Shown here: one piece after another, positions 1 through 4,414 of the stretch
Layout: each line of letters opens with the position of its first letter
Numbering within the stretch: position 1 is the first letter of the stretch
NCBI GenBank assembly: GCA_027489835.1
Contig: JAIXZF010000329.1
Span: 1-5,137, forward strand
Direction: 5' to 3'
DNA from: Hyphomicrobiales bacterium
Lineage (GTDB): Bacteria > Pseudomonadota > Alphaproteobacteria > Rhizobiales > Beijerinckiaceae
DNA: 5,137 bases
Made by a program: the position numbers and the translations under genes
Notes under the pieces: generated by a model
Seen by the model: only the letters and a program-made list of their open reading frames with translations
Databases searched by the model: none
What the model was told of the DNA's origin: nothing

Positions 1-608
1 AGCCGCTTGCGGTAATCGGGCTCGACGAAGGCGGCCGCGATCACGCCGCCGCGGGCGACCACGAAGGTCGCGGGCATGGGCAGCGCCCAGGTGCCGTCGC
101 CGTTCCGGTCGGGCAGCGCGTGGCCGGCCTTCTCATAGAAGGGCCGCACCGCGTCCGAGAGGGTGAAGCGGATGCCGAGCGCGGATGCCAGTTCGCCGCC
201 GATATCCGAGAGCACCGTGAAGGCGAGATCGTTCTTCTCGGCGGTGTTGAGCGTGTGGTCCGGCAGCTCCGGCGAAACCGCCACCAGTTCCGCGCCCTCG
301 GCATGGATGTCCGCCAGCAGGGCCTGATAGGCGCGGAGCTCGAGGTTGCAGTAGGGGCACCAGCCGCCACGATAGAAGGTAACGATGACCGGCTTCTCGT
401 CTAGAAGCGCCCGGAGGTCGAACGGCCTGTTGTGCGGGTCGACGAGGCTCTGCACGGTCGGCACCGCCGAACCGGGCCTGGCAACATGATCGAGGATGCC
501 GGTCGCGCGAAGGTCGTCGATGTCGGTCGCGATCAGCTTGGCGATGGCTTCGCCGACACGGGCCTCCCAGGCGCCGCGGAAGCCGTCGAGTTCTGTCTGA
601 AGGGTCAT
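1..608 (-). CDS. Peroxiredoxin-like (AhpC/TSA, thioredoxin-fold) protein, 3' end outside window
   Basis: The first 202 residues are visible; the reading frame is open to the left edge, so the C-terminus is missing. Start ATG at 608-606 is preceded by AGGAG (620-616) with a 7-base spacer. After a helical N-terminal stretch of about 45 residues, the thioredoxin fold begins with a beta strand (PVIVTFYRGG) leading into the active-site motif GGWCPYC, with Cys84 and Cys87. This WCPYC signature followed by NLELRAY is typical of the peroxiredoxin-like AhpC/TSA group. Family members are thought to reduce peroxides or disulfides through Cys84, with Cys87 as possible resolving cysteine; this is family knowledge and not shown here. 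No signal peptide is seen, so it is probably cytosolic. It lies 47 bases downstream of the crotonase gene on the same strand and is presumably co-transcribed with it. A protein disulfide reductase or a redox sensor are alternatives. Family call is firm, substrate unknown. Confidence 0.9.
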   Translation of the reverse strand, partial: MTLQTELDGFRGAWEARVGEAIAKLIATDIDDLRATGILDHVARPGSAVPTVQSLVDPHNRPFDLRALLDEKPVIVTFYRGGWCPYCNLELRAYQALLADIHAEGAELVAVSPELPDHTLNTAEKNDLAFTVLSDIGGELASALGIRFTLSDAVRPFYEKAGHALPDRNGDGTWALPMPATFVVARGGVIAAAFVEPDYRKR

Positions 609-613
609 GGTCG

Positions 614-621
614 TTCTCCTC
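614..621 (-). promoter_or_regulatory. Ribosome binding site of the peroxiredoxin-like gene
   Basis: Reads GAGGAGAA on the minus strand, with AGGAG ending 7 bases before the ATG at 608. The same AGGAGAAC core with the same spacing precedes the AhpD-like gene of this cluster. It fixes the start, which matters because the gene is incomplete. Confidence 0.8.
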
Positions 622-655
622 GTGGGTTTGTGACGCGTTTGGGGCCGAAGCGGTG

Positions 656-1426
656 TCAGCTTGCGGCGCGCATCGTGCGGACGAGCGCTGTGGCCGAGGC
701 GCCCTCGAGCGAGAGGCCGTAGCCAACCTCACGGACGATCCGTTCCTTGATGGGCTGCATGAAATGGATGCGGGTGTTGCGCAGGTTGAGGTCGGTCTTG
801 CCGAGCCAACTCCGGGCGATCTCCAGGGCGCGCGGGAGGGCCTCGCCGTCAGGCACGACCTCGGCGACGACGCCGAGCGCCTTGGCATCGCGCGCCGACA
901 GCGGCTGCGGGTCGAGCATCATGGCCTGGGCGCGGCCGGGCCCGACGAAATGGCTCCACAGCGTGTAGACGCCGTCGCCGGGCACGATGCCACCGGCGAA
1001 ATGCGGCAGGTCGTTGAAGCTCGCGCTCTCGCCGGCCACGATGATGTTGGCGAGCAGGCCGTACTCGGCATGGACATGCGCCTTGCCTTCGAGCGCGAAG
1101 ATCATCGGCACGCGGATGTTGGCGATGTTCTCGAGGATCTGGGTCCCTTCGTCATGGACCTTCGACCAGACGTCCGGGTCCGAGATGTCGCCGAAGGTCG
1201 AGAAATCGATCCCCGTGATGAAGTTGCCGCCAGCGCCGGTCAGGACGACGACGCGGTTGGCCCGGTCGCGGCCCACATCGTAGAAGGCGTCGACGTAGGC
1301 GTCGTGCTCCGCGGCGCTGAATGTCAGCGAGCCGCCGTCCCGATGCAGCGACATGACGAGAATGCCGTCATCGGAACGCTCGAAGCGGATCGTGGGGTAT
1401 TTGCTGAAATAGGCGGGCGTCGACAT
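656..1426 (-). CDS. Crotonase-fold hydrolase, 6-oxocamphor hydrolase-like (probable C-C bond hydrolase of beta-diketones)
   Basis: A complete 256-residue protein of the enoyl-CoA hydratase/isomerase superfamily, with ATG at 1426-1424, GGAG at 1436-1433 and stop TGA at 658-656. The crotonase core is visible: VVVLTGAGG near residue 60, the helix-strand AEYGLLANIIVAGESASF (120-137) and GIVPGDG (146-152). The details are not those of a hydratase. His41, His119, His142, Asp151 and Glu241 fall where 6-oxocamphor hydrolase has His45, His122, His145, Asp154 and Glu244, the residues implicated in its retro-Claisen cleavage; four of the five have the same offset of 3, and the overall length is almost equal. 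OCH Trp40 corresponds to Phe36 here. I infer a metal-free hydrolase that opens a beta-diketone to a keto acid, with a different substrate pocket. It is the middle gene of the cluster, 99 bases after the AhpD-like gene. A CoA-dependent enoyl hydratase is the alternative and is less likely. Fold near certain, reaction likely, substrate unknown. Confidence 0.88.
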   Translation of the reverse strand: MSTPAYFSKYPTIRFERSDDGILVMSLHRDGGSLTFSAAEHDAYVDAFYDVGRDRANRVVVLTGAGGNFITGIDFSTFGDISDPDVWSKVHDEGTQILENIANIRVPMIFALEGKAHVHAEYGLLANIIVAGESASFNDLPHFAGGIVPGDGVYTLWSHFVGPGRAQAMMLDPQPLSARDAKALGVVAEVVPDGEALPRALEIARSWLGKTDLNLRNTRIHFMQPIKERIVREVGYGLSLEGASATALVRTMRAAS

Positions 1427-1430
1427 GTCG

Positions 1431-1436
1431 CTCTCC
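1431..1436 (-). promoter_or_regulatory. Ribosome binding site of the crotonase-fold gene
   Basis: GGAGAG on the minus strand; GGAG ends 6 bases before the ATG at 1426. It supports this start, which also gives the normal N-terminal length for a crotonase. Confidence 0.7.
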
Positions 1437-1490
1437 AGGGATTCCGGTTGTCGGGGTCGCAGGCATCTGGCGGTGCGGGGAGGGAAGCGG

Positions 1491-1519
1491 GCGGAGCCAG
1501 GCGGTTCGCCCGGCTCCGC
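1491..1519 (-). terminator. Strong intercistronic hairpin after the AhpD-like gene, without a U tract
   Basis: An exact 8-base inverted repeat, GCGGAGCC (1491-1498) and GGCTCCGC (1512-1519), encloses a second stem GGCG/CGCC (1500-1503 with 1507-1510) around a 3-base loop. The structure begins 6 bases after the stop codon at 1526-1528 and lies in the 99-base gap before the crotonase gene. No run of T follows on the minus strand, so it is not a classical intrinsic terminator. It could attenuate transcription into the next two genes or protect the 3' end of a processed mRNA. Structure seen directly; role inferred. Confidence 0.5.
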
Positions 1520-1525
1520 GACGGA

Positions 1526-2083
1526 TCACGCGGCGGTCGCGTACCGGGCCGGCAGCGCCGGGGCGGCTGGGAAGTCGACCGGCACCTGGGTGGTGGCGTG
1601 CAGGTAGTTGGTTACCGTCTTGTCGCCGATCACGACGATCGCATCGACCAGGTTTTCCTTGGTCCAGCCGGCGGCGAGGAAGCGGTCGACGAAGCCGGCC
1701 GAGGCATGGCCGCGGTTCAGGGCGATGTCCCTGGCCAGGGTAGCGAGCGCGTCGAGTTTGGCGTCGAAGGAGGCGCGGCCCGAGCGGATCTCGAGGATCT
1801 GGTCGCCAGTGAAGCCGACCATGCCGCCGATGACCGTGTGGGCGGCGAGGCAGTAGGCGCATTCGTTCACCTGGCTCACGACCAGGTTGACGATTTCGCG
1901 GGCCTTGCCGGTGATCGAAGACTTGGCATTCTGGAAGGCGAGGTAGTTGCCGAGCGCGTTCTCGGAGTGAGCCAGCGTGGCATACAGGTTCGGCACCATG
2001 CCGAGCTGCTTGGCGAGCTGGTCGAACATGGCCTGGTTGGGGGCGCTCACCTGGTCGCGGGTCGGGACGTTGATCGTGGTCAT
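1526..2083 (-). CDS. AhpD-like / carboxymuconolactone decarboxylase-family peroxidase-related protein
   Basis: A 185-residue all-helical protein of the CMD/AhpD superfamily. The AhpD catalytic pattern is complete: Glu63, Cys75, Cys78 and His82 (in ECAYCLAAH). The spacing equals that of Glu118, Cys130, Cys133 and His137 in mycobacterial AhpD, so a thiol-based peroxidase or disulfide-exchange role is more likely than lactone decarboxylation. Residues 15-45 (QAMFDQLAKQLGMVPN) are typical of the peroxidase-related branch. An upstream in-frame ATG would add 17 residues, but ATG at 2083-2081 has AGGAG (2095-2091) 7 bases ahead and is chosen. No signal peptide; probably cytosolic. It is the first gene of the leftward cluster and is divergent from lysR. 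Its partner could be the peroxiredoxin-like protein of the same cluster (inference). Family certain, physiological substrate unknown. Confidence 0.93.
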   Translation of the reverse strand: MTTINVPTRDQVSAPNQAMFDQLAKQLGMVPNLYATLAHSENALGNYLAFQNAKSSITGKAREIVNLVVSQVNECAYCLAAHTVIGGMVGFTGDQILEIRSGRASFDAKLDALATLARDIALNRGHASAGFVDRFLAAGWTKENLVDAIVVIGDKTVTNYLHATTQVPVDFPAAPALPARYATAA

Positions 2084-2088
2084 CGGGG

Positions 2089-2096
2089 TTCTCCTG
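2089..2096 (-). promoter_or_regulatory. Ribosome binding site that decides the AhpD-like start
   Basis: The minus strand reads CAGGAGAA here; AGGAG (2095-2091) ends 7 bases before the ATG at 2083. The longer start at 2134 has no comparable purine-rich sequence, and its extra residues are unlike the family. Confidence 0.8.
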
Positions 2097-2170
2097 GGTT
2101 CTGGCGTCGGCCCAGTGCCGTCGTCCATGTCCAAAGAGATGCCCTATTCAGCTTCGCGCGATAACGCCGC

Positions 2171-2198
2171 TTGACCGGATGCCATCCATCCACACAAT
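2171..2198 (+). promoter_or_regulatory. Putative lysR promoter with transcription start at the ATG
   Basis: TTGACC (2171-2176) matches five of six bases of a sigma-70 type -35 box. A 16-base spacer leads to CACAAT (2193-2198), which matches four of six of the -10 consensus. Transcription starting about 7 bases after the -10 box would begin near 2205, the A of the lysR start codon. Read by eye only, and alphaproteobacterial promoters are often degenerate. Confidence 0.4.
2172..2187. promoter_or_regulatory. Candidate LysR operator inside the lysR promoter
   Basis: T2172 and A2184 form a T-N11-A core with imperfect dyad TGAC...GCCA. It overlaps an exact inverted repeat GGATG-C-CATCC (2177-2187) between the proposed -35 and -10 boxes. 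Binding here would block lysR transcription, as expected for autorepression by a LysR protein, and could activate the divergent cluster. Short dyads like this occur by chance, so this is a weak call. Confidence 0.3.
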
Positions 2199-2204
2199 GA
2201 ATGA

Positions 2205-3122
2205 ATGTCCGATACGCTCACGCTGTTCCGCACCTTCGTCAGGACTGTCGAGGCTGGGTCATTCACGGCCGTCGCCCGCGAATTCAACTCGTCTCAGCCC
2301 ACGATCTCGCGCCAGATCGCGATCCTCGAGGACCATCTGGGCTGCCTGCTGTTCCTTCGATCGACCCGCGCGCTGACGCTGACCGATGATGGGCGCTCCT
2401 TCTACGAGCACGCCACGCGCACGCTCGAGGCCCTGGCCGAGGCCGAAAGCGCGGTCGGGCGGCGCAAGGGCAAGCCATCGGGAACGCTGAAGCTCGCCTG
2501 CTCGGGCGTTTTCGGACGGCTGCATATCGTGCCGCGGCTGCCCCGCTTCCGTGCCCGCTATCCCGACGTCCAGGTCGCGCTGCATATGTCCGATGGCTTC
2601 ATGGATCTGGTGGAGGAGGGGATCGATCTTGCGATCCGCGTCGGCGAGACGAAGGACGCCGCCCTCATCACCCGCCGCGTCGGCCAATCCCGCCGCGTGG
2701 TGGTGGCGACGCGCGATTACGTCGAACGCCATGGCGCCCCGAGCCATCCGTCGGAACTCGCCAGCCATGACTGCGTCGTCTACGACCGCCTGCTGACCGG
2801 CGCGACCTGGAGCTTTTCTGTCTCGGGGGATGTGCTGCGCGTGCCGGTCGCGGGGCCGGTCCACGTCAACAACACCGAGGCGGTTAGGGCCGCCGTCCTC
2901 GAGGGGCTGGGGATAGGCTACGTGCCGGCCTGGCACTTCGTCGACGGCGAGATCGAAAGCGGCCGTCTCGTGGTTCTGCTGCGCGACTACGAGGCGCCGC
3001 TGCAGCCGATCGATGCCGTTTTCCCGTCAAGGCGGCACCTGGCGCCGAAGGTGCGGGCTGCGATCGACTATTTCGCCTCCGAGTTCGACCTCGACCCTCG
3101 GCTCAGGATCGCCGACCACTGA
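2205..3122 (+). CDS. LysR-family transcriptional regulator
   Basis: A full-length LysR-type regulator of 305 residues, the usual size. The winged helix-turn-helix is at about residues 5-62, with the signature SFTAVAREFNSSQPTISRQI (19-38). A linker helix follows to about residue 88. The effector-binding domain (about 93-295) is of the CrgA-like periplasmic-binding-fold type, seen in RARYPDVQV and EGIDLAIRVGE. An in-frame TGA at 2202-2204 directly abuts the ATG, so no longer start exists; a later one would cut the DNA-binding domain. No Shine-Dalgarno sequence is present, which together with the promoter position suggests a leaderless mRNA. It diverges from the AhpD-like/crotonase/peroxiredoxin cluster, its most likely target. 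The inducer cannot be read from the sequence; a diketone or related compound handled by the crotonase is a reasonable guess. Confidence 0.95.
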   Translation: MSDTLTLFRTFVRTVEAGSFTAVAREFNSSQPTISRQIAILEDHLGCLLFLRSTRALTLTDDGRSFYEHATRTLEALAEAESAVGRRKGKPSGTLKLACSGVFGRLHIVPRLPRFRARYPDVQVALHMSDGFMDLVEEGIDLAIRVGETKDAALITRRVGQSRRVVVATRDYVERHGAPSHPSELASHDCVVYDRLLTGATWSFSVSGDVLRVPVAGPVHVNNTEAVRAAVLEGLGIGYVPAWHFVDGEIESGRLVVLLRDYEAPLQPIDAVFPSRRHLAPKVRAAIDYFASEFDLDPRLRIADH

Positions 3123-3143
3123 CAGCGCTCTCGGCGCATCAGT
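3118..3143. terminator. Bidirectional hairpin spanning both stop codons of convergent genes
   Basis: ACTGA (3118-3122) pairs with TCAGT (3139-3143), and GCGC (3125-3128) with GCGC (3134-3137), around a 5-base loop with a small bulge. The outer stem contains the TGA of lysR (3120-3122) and, on the other strand, the TGA of the lipoprotein gene (3141-3139). With only 16 bases between the genes, this is the sole candidate terminator for both. No T-rich run follows in either direction, so termination here would be weak or Rho-dependent. Confidence 0.4.
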
Positions 3144-3696
3144 TGCCTGACAGGATGACCTCGACCTCCTGGCCGGAACCCTTGACCTCGACTCGGTCGT
3201 AGATCGCGCCGCCACTCGGCAGCGTTTCGCGGGGCTCCGTCCACGACACGCGCGTCGATACGTACCAGATGCCGGGCCGCACGTTCTCGAAGCTGAAGTT
3301 CCCGTTCTTGTCGACCTTCGTCTGCCGCGTCAGCCGCTCGTAATCGGTATCGGTGGTCTCGACACGGCGCGCGCCGAGTGCCGGATTGAACTTGCCGCGC
3401 GGAAACAGCTTCTCGAAGCGCTCGACCGCATAGGCCGTCGCGGGCACGAGATGGACGACCTCGCCGGCGGCCGTCACGACCGTTCCGCTCTTCTTGCGCA
3501 TGAAGGCGCTGCCCTTGATCGTATTGTCGCCGGGCTTGAGCGCCGCTTCCGCGGCTGCCGCATCGAAACGGGACTGGACCTGCACCGTCGTCTGGCAACC
3601 GCCAAGCAGCACAGCGGCGAGCGCAAGCGCCACGGACGGCGCCGGGCGGAGGCCAGCAGCAAGGCGGAAAGGGGAGATGACAGCATTTTCAGGCAT
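3139..3696 (-). CDS. Small lipoprotein with a carboxypeptidase-regulatory-like beta domain
   Basis: A 185-residue exported protein. A hydrophobic signal segment (about 20-33, SVALALAAVLLGGC) ends in a lipobox LGGC with Cys34 as lipidation site, so the mature protein should be membrane-anchored on the periplasmic side. Residues about 58-185 alternate short beta strands. VDKNGNFSFENVRPGIWYVS (128-147) resembles the strand-turn pattern of carboxypeptidase-regulatory-like (transthyretin-like, Ig-fold) domains, which are usually structural or binding modules. No catalytic motif is seen and I do not recognise a named gene. ATG at 3696-3694 is used; it lacks a clear Shine-Dalgarno sequence, but no other in-frame ATG precedes the signal segment. 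It is a single gene, convergent with lysR and divergent from nnrU. Lipoprotein call is good; function unknown. Confidence 0.82.
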   Translation of the reverse strand: MPENAVISPFRLAAGLRPAPSVALALAAVLLGGCQTTVQVQSRFDAAAAEAALKPGDNTIKGSAFMRKKSGTVVTAAGEVVHLVPATAYAVERFEKLFPRGKFNPALGARRVETTDTDYERLTRQTKVDKNGNFSFENVRPGIWYVSTRVSWTEPRETLPSGGAIYDRVEVKGSGQEVEVILSGN

Positions 3697-3826
3697 GACG
3701 CTAGGATAAGGCGGCAGGCCGGCGCGGCAAGGGCAGGGGCCTCTGCCACAGCCGATTTCAGTTGGCGACAGGGGCCTGAAAAGGCTAGCTCAGGGCCTCG
3801 CCACACGGCATCGGGAAACCCGCATC
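3697..3826. promoter_or_regulatory. Divergent intergenic region between the lipoprotein and NnrU genes
   Basis: These 130 bases must hold the start signals for both genes. They contain a 16-base near-palindrome at 3732-3747, two exact copies and one near copy of CAGGGGCCT, and a small GCCT-GAAA-AGGC hairpin (3774-3785). I found no clear FNR-type box (TTGAT-N4-ATCAA) and no convincing promoter. A modest purine run GGGAAA (3813-3818) precedes the nnrU start. Confidence 0.45.
3732..3800. repeat. Near-palindrome and repeated CAGGGGCCT motif upstream of nnrU
   Basis: The 16 bases at 3732-3747 form a palindrome with a single mismatched pair (GGCAGGGG facing CCTCTGCC). The 9-mer CAGGGGCCT inside it (3734-3742) recurs exactly at 3769-3777, and CAGGGCCT follows at 3791-3798. 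Possible protein-binding sites, or chance in GC-rich DNA. Confidence 0.35.
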
Positions 3827-4414
3827 ATGCTGCTGCTCATCCTCGGCCTTGCGCTCTTCCTTGGGATGCACGCCTTCACCATGGCGCGCGAGCCGCGCGC
3901 GGCCGCGGTATCGCGGCTGGGCGCCGGCGGCTTCAAGGGCCTTTATACGCTCGTCTCGTTGCTCGGCTTCGCGCTCATCATCTACGGATTCGGCCAGTAC
4001 CGCGCCACGGGATGGATCGATGTGTGGCAGCCTCCGATCTGGACCCGGCACCTCGCGCTGCTGCTGACGTTGCCCATCTTCATGCTGCTGGCCGCGACCA
4101 ATTCGGGCGGCCGCATCCATGCCGCGGTCAAGCATCCGATGCTGCTGGCCGTGAAGATCTGGGCCACGGCGCATCTGCTCGCCAATGGCGATCTCGGCAG
4201 CATGCTGCTGTTCGGCGGGTTCCTCGCCTGGGCCGTGATGGCGCGCATCTCGCTCAAGCGCCGCGAGGGCCTGAAGCTTCCGGCGCGCCCGGCGGGCTTC
4301 ACCAGCCGCGACTGGAGCGCCATCGTCATCGGCTTGGCGCTGTGGTTCGTCTTCGCGCGCTGGCTGCATCCGTGGTTGATCGGCGTGGCGGTGTGGCCGG
4401 GCAGGGGCGCCTGA
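3827..4414 (+). CDS. NnrU-family integral membrane protein
   Basis: A 195-residue polytopic membrane protein with about five to six hydrophobic segments: 1-18, 38-56, 75-91, 104-118, 123-140 and 163-190. The family hallmark KHPMLLAVKIWATAHLLANG (102-121) and the N-terminal GMHAF motif are present. NnrU was named for its link with nitrite/nitric oxide reduction in Rhodobacter, but most members lie far from denitrification genes, as here. The plant/cyanobacterial carotene isomerase Z-ISO is a homologue that binds heme through histidines; His15, His103 and His116 here are candidate ligands in or near membrane helices (inference). The stop TGA overlaps the tgt start by one base, so the two are translationally coupled. 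Start ATG at 3827 begins directly with the first membrane helix. Family certain, biochemical role unknown. Confidence 0.9.
   Translation: MLLLILGLALFLGMHAFTMAREPRAAAVSRLGAGGFKGLYTLVSLLGFALIIYGFGQYRATGWIDVWQPPIWTRHLALLLTLPIFMLLAATNSGGRIHAAVKHPMLLAVKIWATAHLLANGDLGSMLLFGGFLAWAVMARISLKRREGLKLPARPAGFTSRDWSAIVIGLALWFVFARWLHPWLIGVAVWPGRGA
4403..4407 (+). promoter_or_regulatory. tgt ribosome binding site inside the end of the NnrU gene
   Basis: AGGGG ends 6 bases before the tgt ATG at 4414, within the last codons of the NnrU gene. It confirms the overlapping start TGATG (4412-4416) over later ATG codons. Confidence 0.65.

Larger units (their letters stand above)
2084..2204. promoter_or_regulatory. 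Divergent control region between the AhpD-like cluster and lysR
   Basis: These 121 bases separate two divergent starts, so both promoters and the LysR operator should lie here. They are visibly less GC-rich than the flanking genes in the part near lysR. For the leftward cluster I could not identify a convincing -35/-10 pair. LysR operators usually have a T-N11-A core with dyad symmetry; the best candidate overlaps the lysR promoter at 2172-2184. A short palindrome TCGCGCGA lies at 2154-2161. Confidence 0.6.

Noticed and set aside
133..888. A 251-codon minus-strand frame covering the start of the peroxiredoxin-like gene and the end of the crotonase
   Set aside because: It is a different frame of the same strand; the real frames there encode GGWCPYC and the crotonase C-terminus and have ribosome binding sites.
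1526..2083. Naming the CMD-family gene as 4-carboxymuconolactone decarboxylase (pcaC) and the cluster as protocatechuate degradation
   Set aside because: The CxxCxxxH redox motif and the Glu relay point to the AhpD/peroxidase-related branch, and no other protocatechuate pathway gene is present.
2084..2134. A 17-residue N-terminal extension of the AhpD-like protein
   Set aside because: The internal ATG at 2083 has AGGAG at ideal spacing. The extension is Pro/Asp-rich, unlike the family, and would take up promoter DNA.
2154..2161. Palindrome TCGCGCGA as operator of the leftward cluster
   Set aside because: The symmetry does not extend beyond 8 bases, and such CG-rich 8-mers are common in DNA of this composition.
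653..2164. A 503-codon open frame on the plus strand across the crotonase and AhpD-like genes
   Set aside because: It lies antisense to two well-supported genes. Its product is a low-complexity Gly/Arg/Asp/Val-rich sequence with no recognisable family. Long antisense frames are usual in GC-rich DNA.
2259..2936. A 225-codon minus-strand frame within lysR
   Set aside because: It is antisense to a full-length LysR protein with intact domains, with no family resemblance or ribosome binding site.
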